Positions 1-6,492 of a DNA stretch of 39,994 nt are shown piece after piece; position 1 is the first letter of the stretch; the number at the start of each line of letters is the position of its first letter. The stretch comes from Fundidesulfovibrio soli (GTDB lineage Bacteria; Desulfobacterota; Desulfovibrionia; Desulfovibrionales; Desulfovibrionaceae). The notes below the pieces were generated by a model. The model made no database searches. It had not been told where the DNA came from and worked only from the letters and a program-made list of their open reading frames with translations. The stretch lies in NCBI RefSeq assembly GCF_022808695.1, contig NZ_JAKZKW010000014.1:27679-67672 (forward strand), given 5' to 3'. The translations under genes and the position numbers were made by a program.

Positions 1-21
1 ACCCTAAACCCCCCCCGCGCG

Positions 22-53
22 GCGGCGCGGTGGTGCGCCCCCCGCCGCGCCGC
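22..53. other. GC-rich inverted repeat at window edge
   Basis: Arms at 22-33 and 42-53 pair over 12 bp with one G-T wobble and an 8-base loop. A run of C follows on one side, but no T tract is present on either strand, so it is not a canonical intrinsic terminator. It lies beyond the stop of the minus-strand gene ending at 107 and could still act as a transcript 3' end. Confidence 0.3.
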
Positions 54-106
54 GTTCACACAGGCCTCAGCGCCTGAATTTCAGTGTGATTCGTGACCCG
101 GCTGTC

Positions 107-430
107 CTACTGCAGCACTGAGGTCTGCAGGCCCTGGGCCTGGGACACGGAGCCCTGGCCGGGCAGCAGCAGAGCCATCATGCCGTGGAGCAGCACGCTT
201 TGCGCCTGCGTGGCGGCGTGAAGGACATTGCCCTCCTCGTCGAGCACCATGCTTCTGCTGAGTCCGCTTCCGTATACGACCTTGGCCACGCGGGTGGTGG
301 TGTCGTAGGTGTAGCTGATGGTCATCGCGGAGGCCTGGGTGCCGCACAACAGCACCGCGATCATCATCATGACGGGAACAAGGGCTTTACGACAGAGCTT
401 CAACCAGCGGGGGGCGGGGTATGCCAACAT
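107..430 (-). CDS. small secreted YD-repeat-like protein
   Basis: A 107-residue protein of unknown function. The N-terminus has basic residues, then a hydrophobic stretch (about 18-30) ending in ASA, which fits a Sec signal peptide cleaved near residue 35. The mature part contains SYTYDTTTRVAKVVYGSG followed by LDEEGNV. This resembles a YD (RHS-type) repeat, normally found in many copies in very large proteins; here there is about one copy and no long repeat array. The ATG has an upstream GGAGG at 437-441, a good spacing on the minus strand. A sigma-54-like element lies about 117 bases upstream. It could be an independent small exported protein or a remnant of an RHS-type protein; the intact signal, RBS and promoter favour a real gene. 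Confidence 0.6.
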   Translation of the reverse strand: MLAYPAPRWLKLCRKALVPVMMMIAVLLCGTQASAMTISYTYDTTTRVAKVVYGSGLSRSMVLDEEGNVLHAATQAQSVLLHGMMALLLPGQGSVSQAQGLQTSVLQ

Positions 431-546
431 AGTAAACCTCCAAAGGCACTTGCATGATGTCTGTCACCGACGATCCTTCCCGGGTTGAGGGCGGGCGGTC
501 ATGCCGCCGCGTCCGCATCCCGGCCGCCATGTGACGACGGGCATGA

Positions 547-562
547 AGCACCCATCATGCCA
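547..562 (-). promoter_or_regulatory. sigma-54-type promoter candidate for the 107-430 gene
   Basis: On the minus strand the sequence reads TGGCATGATGGGTGCT. It matches the -24/-12 consensus TGGCACG-N4-TTGCW, with GG and GC exactly ten bases apart and two mismatches. Transcription would start near 535, giving a leader of roughly 100 bases before the ATG at 430. No enhancer-binding-protein site was identified. Confidence 0.4.
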
Positions 563-600
563 AGCGCCCTTTGAAGTTCACCAACATGCTGATATCAAAA

Positions 601-636
601 CCCAACAACAAAAATCGCGCAAAGTTTTGCGCGATT
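601..636 (-). terminator. intrinsic terminator with no gene in front of it
   Basis: A perfect 10-bp stem (613-622 with 627-636, loop AGTT) is followed on the minus strand by TTTGTTGTTGGGTTTTG, a classic rho-independent arrangement. No convincing coding gene lies just upstream on that strand, because the TPR gene has its own terminator at 896-927. It therefore probably ends a non-coding transcript, or is a backup terminator. Confidence 0.5.
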
Positions 637-812
637 ATTCCTGCTGCTTTCCTTCACACCGTGAAGGGATTCCTTCACAGCTTGTTGGGCGAGAGTTCGC
701 TGAGCCCGCTCCGTTTCCGGGAACCTGTCGCGTTCGCGGCAGGTTGGAGGCGCACCAGGGGCTGGGCGCCGCAAAGCCCGGGAGAAGGCCGCCGGACGGG
801 GCTCCAGTTTTC
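610..812 (-). ncRNA. putative structured small RNA
   Basis: This lies within the gene-free stretch 431-973. On the minus strand a TATCAT -10-like hexamer (819-824, no good -35) could start an RNA of about 200 bases that ends at the 613-636 terminator. Several stems would form: one around GGCGC/GCGCC near 750, an 11-bp stem with arms AACCTGTCGCG and CGCGGCAGGTT near 721-746, and GTGAAGG/CCTTCAC near 660-677. Length and multi-stem layout would suit a 6S-like or trans-acting RNA, but no family motif was recognised and no protein frame here looks real. Ends are estimates. Confidence 0.27.
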
Positions 813-895
813 GAGGGTATGATATTTGAGGCAGGCGGAAAAATTTCCGGAAAATAAATGAGGCCCCGATCAGGCCAGATGACCGTCCGGCAATG

Positions 896-927
896 GAAAA
901 GGCTCCCGGCAAAATGCCCGGGAGCCT
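896..927 (-). terminator. intrinsic terminator of the TPR gene
   Basis: A 10-bp perfect stem (AGGCTCCCGG at 900-909 with 918-927, 8-base loop) is followed on the minus strand by TTTTCC. It sits 47 bases beyond the stop of the minus-strand TPR gene. Confidence 0.75.
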
Positions 928-973
928 CTGTGATGCAGGGTTTCCCCCATTCTCGGGAGGGGCCCGGTCGAGC

Positions 974-1540
974 CTACATGGTGTCCTTGGCCTTCATGGG
1001 AATCTTCAGCTTGGGATTGAGCTTCTTGGCGGCCTTGAAGTCGGCCTTGGCTTCGGCCGTTTTGTCCAGGGCCATGTTGCTCACACCGCGGTTGTAATAA
1101 TACCCGGCAGTGATGATGCTCGGCTGGGACAGCTCGATGGCGCGGGTGAGGTCCTTCACGGCGGCTTCATGCTTGTTCAGCATGGCCAGGGCGCGAGCGC
1201 GGTTGTACAGCGTGCTCGCCACGTCCGGGCGCATCTCCAGTGCCTTGTCGAAATCCTTCACCGCCTCCGCGGGCATCTTGGTGTTGGAGTAGCAGACGCC
1301 CCTGTCGGCATAGGCGTTGGGCAGGACGTCCTTGCTGGTCTTGGGGTTATCGATGATGGCGGTCATGGCCTCCATGCCGGCCTTCCATTTGCGGGCATTC
1401 ACGAGCTCCACGGCCTTGGCGTATTCCGCGCCCAGCTGCTGCTGCTCGGACGTCGCTCCTTTCTTCTTGGCTGCGAACGCTGGTGCTGCGCACACGCACA
1501 CGGCCAGCACGAACAACAAGATGATCGACCTGTTTCTCAT
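974..1540 (-). CDS. secreted tetratricopeptide-repeat protein
   Basis: A 188-residue exported protein. Residues 1-27 form a signal peptide (MRNRS, hydrophobic core, AFA end). The rest is TPR-like helix pairs: residues about 35-60, then YADRGVCYSNTKMPAEAVKDF, LYNRARALAMLNKHEAAVKDL and YYNRGVSNMALDKTAEAKADF, each with the small/large residue spacing of TPRs. TPR proteins bind other proteins; the partner is not predictable here. The ATG at 1540 is chosen because AGGAGG precedes it and the signal peptide starts there; the open frame upstream to 1705 lacks these. It is monocistronic and diverges from the Mla operon. Confidence 0.85.
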   Translation of the reverse strand: MRNRSIILLFVLAVCVCAAPAFAAKKKGATSEQQQLGAEYAKAVELVNARKWKAGMEAMTAIIDNPKTSKDVLPNAYADRGVCYSNTKMPAEAVKDFDKALEMRPDVASTLYNRARALAMLNKHEAAVKDLTRAIELSQPSIITAGYYYNRGVSNMALDKTAEAKADFKAAKKLNPKLKIPMKAKDTM

Positions 1541-1653
1541 GTGGGTTCCTCCTGAGAGAGTGTTAGAGGGACTACCTTCAACATCTGCACAATTTAGCCC
1601 CCGGGGGCAAGCACTATTCCGTGCGGCAAAACGCCCGGACCGGGACTCCTCAA

Positions 1654-1682
1654 TTGACCGGCCAGAAGCCCTGGCGTACAAG
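1654..1682 (+). promoter_or_regulatory. sigma-70-type promoter candidate for the Mla operon
   Basis: TTGACC (1654-1659), a 17-base spacer and TACAAG (1677-1682). Predicted transcription start near 1689, 28 bases before the ATG at 1717. This supports 1717 rather than the earlier in-frame GTG at 1621 as the start of the first gene. Confidence 0.4.
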
Positions 1683-1716
1683 CCGAAGACAGCGCATCGG
1701 CCCACCGAGTTTTCCC

Positions 1717-2844
1717 ATGCCAGTCCAGAACCTCTCCGCCACCATGACGCACGCCGCCATTCCCGGCGGCGTCGAGCTGCGCCTTTCCGGCCGCCTGGAC
1801 GCCACCGGCGTGGCCCGGCTCTGGTCCAAAGCCGCGCAGCTGGCCGCCGGGCCGGGAACGAGCCTGCGCGTGGACGCCAGCGAGGTGAGCTTCTGCGACG
1901 GCTCGGGCCTGGCCCTGCTGCTGGAGCTGCGCCGCCAGGCCGAACAGCGCGGAGCGGTCTTCGCCCTCACCGGGCTGGATCAGCGCTTCCGCGTCCTATT
2001 CGAGCAGTTCTCGCCCGCGGACGTGGCCCCGCCCCCCGCTCCGCTCCAGCGTCCCAGCCTTGCAGAGGAGGTGGGGCGCAAGACCGCCGTGCTCCTGGAG
2101 GACATGGCCTCCATCGTGGCCTTCGTGGGCGAGTTCTGCGCGGCCTTCGCCGCCGCCCTGGCCAATCCGCGCCGGGTGCGCTGGCGCGACGCCCTGCACG
2201 TGGCCGAGACCGCCGGGGCCAACGCCCTGCCCATCATCGTGCTCATAGGCTTCCTCATGGGCCTCATCATGGCCTTCCAGTCCGCCATGCCGCTGCGCCG
2301 CTTCGGCGCGGAGATATTCGTGGCCAACCTGCTGGGCCTCTCCATGCTGCGGGAGCTCGGCCCCCTGGTCACGGCGATCATCCTGGCCGGGCGCTCCGGC
2401 TCGGCCTTCGCCGCCGAGCTCGGCACCATGAACGTCAACGAGGAGATCAGCGCCCTCAAGACCATGGGGCTGGACCCGGTGCGCTTCCTGGTGGTCACCC
2501 GGGTGGGCGCGGCCATGGCCGTCACCCCGCTGCTCACCATGTTCTTCAACCTGGCCGGGCTCATAGGCGGGGCCATGGTGATGCTCTCCCTGGGCTACCC
2601 CCTGGCTGCCTTCATCAACCAGGTGCAGATGGCCGTGCACCTCCCCGACCTGCTGGGGGGGCTGTTCAAGTCCTGCGCGTTCAGCCTGCTGGTCTGCGCC
2701 ATCGGCTGCCAACGCGGGCTGCGCACCAGCGGCGGGGCCAGCTCCGTGGGCAGCGCCACCACCAGCGCAGTGGTGGCGGGCATCATCCTGGTGGCCGTGG
2801 CCGACGGCGTGTTCGCCGTGACCTTCTACTCCCTGGGCTGGTGA
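1717..2844 (+). CDS. mlaE: MlaE-type ABC permease with N-terminal STAS domain
   Basis: A 375-residue inner-membrane permease of the MlaE family (lipid transport between inner and outer membrane). Residues 1-100 are a STAS domain resembling MlaB, with the conserved helix start SFCDGSGLALLLELR (58-72). Residues about 120-375 are the MlaE permease, with hydrophobic segments around 168-190, 205-225, 262-292, 315-332 and 350-372 and the family stretch LGPLVTAIILAGRSGSAFAA (214-233). Typical MlaE is near 260 residues, so the extra length is the fused STAS module, which in E. coli is the separate protein MlaB. No strong SD precedes 1717; alternative starts are GTG 1621 and ATG 1744. First gene of a four-gene operon. 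Confidence 0.9.
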   Translation: MPVQNLSATMTHAAIPGGVELRLSGRLDATGVARLWSKAAQLAAGPGTSLRVDASEVSFCDGSGLALLLELRRQAEQRGAVFALTGLDQRFRVLFEQFSPADVAPPPAPLQRPSLAEEVGRKTAVLLEDMASIVAFVGEFCAAFAAALANPRRVRWRDALHVAETAGANALPIIVLIGFLMGLIMAFQSAMPLRRFGAEIFVANLLGLSMLRELGPLVTAIILAGRSGSAFAAELGTMNVNEEISALKTMGLDPVRFLVVTRVGAAMAVTPLLTMFFNLAGLIGGAMVMLSLGYPLAAFINQVQMAVHLPDLLGGLFKSCAFSLLVCAIGCQRGLRTSGGASSVGSATTSAVVAGIILVAVADGVFAVTFYSLGW

Positions 2845-3602
2845 TGGAAGCGCCCGCCGTCGTCGTCTCCAACCTGTGCGCCGGCTACGGCGGCGAGGCC
2901 GTGCTGCAGGGCGTGAGCTTCGAGGCCGCGCGGGGCGAGGTGACGGTGATTCTGGGTGGGTCGGGCTGCGGCAAGAGCACCCTGCTCAAGCACATGATCG
3001 GGCTGCACCAGCCCCTGAGCGGACACATATTCATTGAGGGGCGCGACATCACCACGGCCAGGGGACGGGAGCGCAAGCGCATCCTGCGCAGCTTCGGCGT
3101 GACCTACCAGTCCGGGGCGCTGTTCGGCTCGCTCACGCTCATGGAGAACGTCTGCCTGCCCCTGGAGGAGTTCACGCGCCTGCCCCTGGCCGCCCGCGAG
3201 GCTGTGGCCCGCGTGAAGCTGGCCCAGGTGGGGCTTTCCGGGGCGGAGCACAAGCTGCCTTCGGAGCTTTCCGGGGGAATGCAGAAGCGCGCGGCCATCG
3301 CCCGGGCCATGGCCCTGGACCCGGCCATCCTCTTCCTGGACGAGCCACAGGCCGGGCTCGACCCCGTGACCTCGGCCGGGCTGGACGAGCTGATCCTCTC
3401 GCTGTCGCGCAACCTGGGCATCACCTTCGTCATCGTCAGCCACGAGTTGGCAAGCATCTTCGCCATCGCGGACCAGGCCGTCATGCTCGACGCCCAGGCC
3501 AAGGGCATCATCGCGCAGGGGCCTCCGGCGCTCCTGCGGGACACGTCCGCGAACCCCAAAGTCCGGCAATTCTTCAACCGCACGCCGGCCACGGAGCCGT
3601 GA
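2844..3602 (+). CDS. mlaF: MlaF-type ABC transporter ATPase
   Basis: A 252-residue nucleotide-binding subunit that would power the MlaE permease. Walker A is GGSGCGKST (38-46), the Q-loop is YQSG (88-91), the signature is LSGGM (142-146), Walker B is ILFLDE (162-167) and the H-loop histidine is H200 in VSHE. All catalytic motifs are intact. Its ATG overlaps the permease stop by one base (TGATG), indicating translational coupling. The MlaF family is recognised by this context plus the sequence QKRAAIARA after the signature. Confidence 0.92.
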   Translation: MEAPAVVVSNLCAGYGGEAVLQGVSFEAARGEVTVILGGSGCGKSTLLKHMIGLHQPLSGHIFIEGRDITTARGRERKRILRSFGVTYQSGALFGSLTLMENVCLPLEEFTRLPLAAREAVARVKLAQVGLSGAEHKLPSELSGGMQKRAAIARAMALDPAILFLDEPQAGLDPVTSAGLDELILSLSRNLGITFVIVSHELASIFAIADQAVMLDAQAKGIIAQGPPALLRDTSANPKVRQFFNRTPATEP

Positions 3603-3609
3603 GGAAAGC

Positions 3610-4599
3610 ATGAGCGCCCCGTCCAACTACTTCAAGCTGGGCCTGTTCGTCATAGGATCGGTCGCCCTGCTGATCATGGCCCTGATCTTTTTCGGCATAG
3701 GCGCCCTGCGCCAGGACAAGATCATGCTGGAGACCTACTTCAACGAGTCCGTGCAGGGCATCGACGTGGGCTCGCCCCTTAAATTCAAGGGCGTGAAGAT
3801 CGGCTCCATCGAGCGGGTGCGCTTCGTGTTCAACAAGTACCACGACATCAAGGACGTGCCCTTCCGCTACGTGCTGGTGGAGATGGCCCTGGACCCGGGC
3901 ACGCCGCTGGCCGGCGGCGGAGCTTCCGGCCTGCGCGAGGCCCTGGAGCGCGAGGTGGCCAACGGGCTGCGCATCCGCATCGCCCCCCAGGGGCTCACGG
4001 GCACGGCCTACCTGGAGATGGACTACGCCAGGAGCGGGGCAAGCAAGCCGCTGCCCATCGATTGGACCCCGCAATACCCCTACGTGCCCTCCTCCCCCAG
4101 CACCATCGCCCGCCTGGAGGAGACCTTCGAGACATTCTCCAAGCTGCTGCGCAAGATCGACGAGGCCGGGGTGGACCAGGCCGTGGGCAACATCAACTCC
4201 CTGCTGGTGGTGCTGCGCGAGGCCGTGAAGGACGCCAACGTCCCCGGGCTCACCGGCAACGTCAACTCGCTCATCCAGGACCTGCGCGGCACCAACCAGC
4301 AGCTCGCCGCCCTGATCGAAAGCAAGGAGGCCCGCGAGTCGCTGGCCAACCTGGGGCAGCTGTTGAACAACCTGAACGTCTCCACCCAGAACCTGCCCCA
4401 GGCCGTGTCCGACCTGCGCCGCTTCCTGCGGGAGCTTGGCCTGCTCATGGGCAGCCAGCGCGACGAGGTGCAGGAGCTGCTCCAGCAGGGCAAGCGCATG
4501 ATGGAAAACCTCAACGACCTCACCGGCGACGCCAAGCGCAACCCCTCGCGCCTGATCTTCGGGGCCCCGCCGGCCAAGGTGCACCCGGAGAAGCGATGA
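3610..4599 (+). CDS. mlaD: MCE-domain lipid-transport protein (MlaD-like)
   Basis: A 329-residue periplasmic protein anchored by one N-terminal helix (about 9-32). The MCE domain follows (about 38-135), with the characteristic VQGIDVGSPLKFKGVKIGSI (48-67) and a later PQGLTGTAYLEM. The C-terminal half (about 150-320) is helical with heptad-like spacing, as in MCE proteins that make hexameric rings or tunnels spanning the periplasm. E. coli MlaD is about 180 residues, so this is a longer MCE variant. GAGG at 3601-3604 precedes the ATG with good spacing. It would bind lipid and contact the permease. Confidence 0.9.
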   Translation: MSAPSNYFKLGLFVIGSVALLIMALIFFGIGALRQDKIMLETYFNESVQGIDVGSPLKFKGVKIGSIERVRFVFNKYHDIKDVPFRYVLVEMALDPGTPLAGGGASGLREALEREVANGLRIRIAPQGLTGTAYLEMDYARSGASKPLPIDWTPQYPYVPSSPSTIARLEETFETFSKLLRKIDEAGVDQAVGNINSLLVVLREAVKDANVPGLTGNVNSLIQDLRGTNQQLAALIESKEARESLANLGQLLNNLNVSTQNLPQAVSDLRRFLRELGLLMGSQRDEVQELLQQGKRMMENLNDLTGDAKRNPSRLIFGAPPAKVHPEKR

Positions 4600-5243
4600 G
4601 AACGCCGCTCAAAGCCCTGATCCTGTGCCTGGCGGCCGCGACGCTCGCGGCCTGCGCTTCCCCGCCCCTTTCCCGGCCGGCCCCGGACCGCAGGCTCTTC
4701 AACATCTCGGCCCAACGACCCGAGGCGGCCCCGGCCCCCAAGAACGCGCCCCTTGCAGCCACGGTGCTCAAGGTGCGCCCCCTGCAGATCAACCCGGCCT
4801 TCCAGGGCAAGGAGATGGTCTACCGCCTGGGCGACTCGCGCTTCGACTCGGACTACTACAACACGTTCTTCACGCAGCCCGCCCAGAACCTCACTGGCCA
4901 GGTGCGCCAGTGGCTCGCCCGCGCGGGCCTGTTCGGCAACGTGGTGGATTCGACCAGCCAGGTGGCGGACACCCACTTGCTGGAGGGCATGGTCAACGCC
5001 CTCTACGGAGACTTCACGGACAAGGGCGCGCCCAAGGCCGTGATGGAGGCCCAGTTCTTCCTGGTGGCCAACAAGGGGGACGCCTATACGGTGCTTTTCG
5101 AGAAGGATTACAGCAGGGTGGTGGCCTTCCAGCCGGGCGGCGGCGACGCGGCGGCCCTGGCCCAGGCCTACAACAAGGCTTTGGCGGAAATACTGGCGGA
5201 ACTCGAAGCGGACATCCGGCAGGCGCTCAACTCCAGAAAGTGA
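4596..5243 (+). CDS. lipoprotein, ABC-transport auxiliary component (PqiC/ABC_trans_aux type)
   Basis: A 215-residue lipoprotein. The signal peptide ends in the lipobox LAAC with Cys20 as the lipidated residue. The body fits the ABC-type transport auxiliary lipoprotein family, which accompanies MCE systems and is thought to sit in the outer membrane as the receiving partner: YRLGDSRFDSDYYNTFFTQP in the middle, and a C-terminal helix rich in Ala/Leu. The ATG overlaps the MCE stop (ATGA). It closes the operon, so this locus encodes STAS-permease, ATPase, MCE tether and outer-membrane lipoprotein in one transcript. The last 17 bases overlap the convergent decarboxylase gene. Confidence 0.87.
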   Translation: MRTPLKALILCLAAATLAACASPPLSRPAPDRRLFNISAQRPEAAPAPKNAPLAATVLKVRPLQINPAFQGKEMVYRLGDSRFDSDYYNTFFTQPAQNLTGQVRQWLARAGLFGNVVDSTSQVADTHLLEGMVNALYGDFTDKGAPKAVMEAQFFLVANKGDAYTVLFEKDYSRVVAFQPGGGDAAALAQAYNKALAEILAELEADIRQALNSRK

Positions 5244-6492
5244 CTACCTTCTCGGGCGTCTCGCGCTCCTTGAGCACGCGCGCCCTGCCGCCCTCCACGC
5301 CAACGACCTTGGGTATCTGGCGGCTGTTGTAGCGCGACCACATGCCCAGGGTGTAGGCCCCGGCGTCACGGATCAAGATGAAGTCCCCCGGGGCCACCTC
5401 CGCCAGGGGGGCGGCACGGGCGGGGAAATCCCCGGAGAAGCACAGCGGCCCGGCCACGTGCCAATCCTCCACGGGGCCGGATTTGAGCGAGCCGTCCGGG
5501 TTGGCGGCGGCCACCTCGTGGTGCCACGTCTCCGGGGCGTAGCAGGGCCGCAAAAACATGTCCGCGCCCAGGTGGATCACCGCGGTGCGGTGCCCGGGCT
5601 GGCGCTTCACGTACTCCACGCGGCTCGCGGCCAGGCCCGCCCCGGCGAACACGGCCCGGCCGAACTCCGTGACAAGCTCCATCTCGCCCGTGAACAGCTC
5701 CGGGCAGCGCTGCCGCAGCAGGGCGGCGTAGTCCGCGAAGCCGGGAGCGGGATTGTCCGGGCGGTAGGTGGCGGGCAGGCCCCCGCCGATGTCGAAGCGA
5801 CGGATGCGCCCCGGGCCGCAGGCGGCCTCGATCTCCGCGCGCAGGTCCAGCACGGCGCGCACGCCCGAGGCCATCAGCTCGAGCGGACACCCCTGGGAGC
5901 CCACGTGCAGGTGCAGGGCCCTGAGCCAGGGCCGGTCCGCGTAGGCTTTCACGATCTCGGCGCGCTTCTCGATGGGTTCCCCGAACTTGGAATAGTGCCC
6001 GGCCACGCTGGTGGCCTCTATGGCCCCCTGCCCCACCTGCGGGTTCACGCGCAGCCCCACGGGTCCCCTGGGTTTGGCGCCCGCCAGCAGCGCGTCCAGA
6101 CGCTCAAGCTCCTGAAAGTTGTCCGCGTTGAGGCCCACGCCCAGCTCCAGGGCCTCGCTGATTTCGGCCACGGTCTTGGCCGGGGAGTCGAACACCACGC
6201 GCTCAGGCGGGCAGCCGCTGGCCAGGGCTATTCGCAGCTCCGGCAGGGATGCGGCCTCCAGGCCCGCCCCGGCGTCGGCCAGGCGGTCCAGCAGCCAGGG
6301 GAAAGGGGCGGCCTTCACGGCCACGGCGTGCAGGGTGGAGGCGGGGAAGGCCAGGTCCAGCTCCTGGAGGCGGGCGTCCAGGGCGTCCAGGTCGTAGAGC
6401 AGGACGGCGGTGTCCTCCCGGTCCAGCGCGCCCTGCTCCAGGGCGGCGCGGAGCAGGGCCGAGGCCCGCTCGAAAGGCGCGGCGGGCATCAT
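5227..6492 (-). CDS. PLP-dependent decarboxylase, LysA/ornithine decarboxylase fold type III, unknown substrate
   Basis: A 421-residue enzyme of the group IV decarboxylase family (diaminopimelate, ornithine and arginine decarboxylases). Recognisable parts are the PLP-lysine region VAVKAAP (K60; usual form YAVKAN), LHVGSQ (195-200), the glycine loop DIGGGLPATY (234-243), the phosphate-binding EFGR (276-279; usual EPGR), the active-site Cys in GPLCFSGD (C351) and DAGAY (376-380). In LysA the Cys is followed by Glu and in ornithine decarboxylase by Asp, which helps recognise the distal end of the substrate. Here it is Phe352, so a standard diaminopimelate or ornithine substrate is doubtful. It is translationally coupled (ATGA) to the HD-GYP regulator upstream. 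Confidence 0.82.
   Translation of the reverse strand: MMPAAPFERASALLRAALEQGALDREDTAVLLYDLDALDARLQELDLAFPASTLHAVAVKAAPFPWLLDRLADAGAGLEAASLPELRIALASGCPPERVVFDSPAKTVAEISEALELGVGLNADNFQELERLDALLAGAKPRGPVGLRVNPQVGQGAIEATSVAGHYSKFGEPIEKRAEIVKAYADRPWLRALHLHVGSQGCPLELMASGVRAVLDLRAEIEAACGPGRIRRFDIGGGLPATYRPDNPAPGFADYAALLRQRCPELFTGEMELVTEFGRAVFAGAGLAASRVEYVKRQPGHRTAVIHLGADMFLRPCYAPETWHHEVAAANPDGSLKSGPVEDWHVAGPLCFSGDFPARAAPLAEVAPGDFILIRDAGAYTLGMWSRYNSRQIPKVVGVEGGRARVLKERETPEKVVTFWS

Noticed and set aside
595-912. 105-codon minus-strand frame through 595-912
   Set aside because: It passes straight through two intrinsic terminators and has no RBS; the region is better read as non-coding.
1564-1600. Sigma-54-like GG...GC element upstream of the TPR gene
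   Set aside because: The GG to GC distance is nine, not ten, bases, which such promoters do not tolerate.
1621-1716. Upstream extension of the STAS-MlaE gene to a GTG at 1621
   Set aside because: It overlaps the likely promoter at 1654-1682 and adds residues outside the STAS domain.
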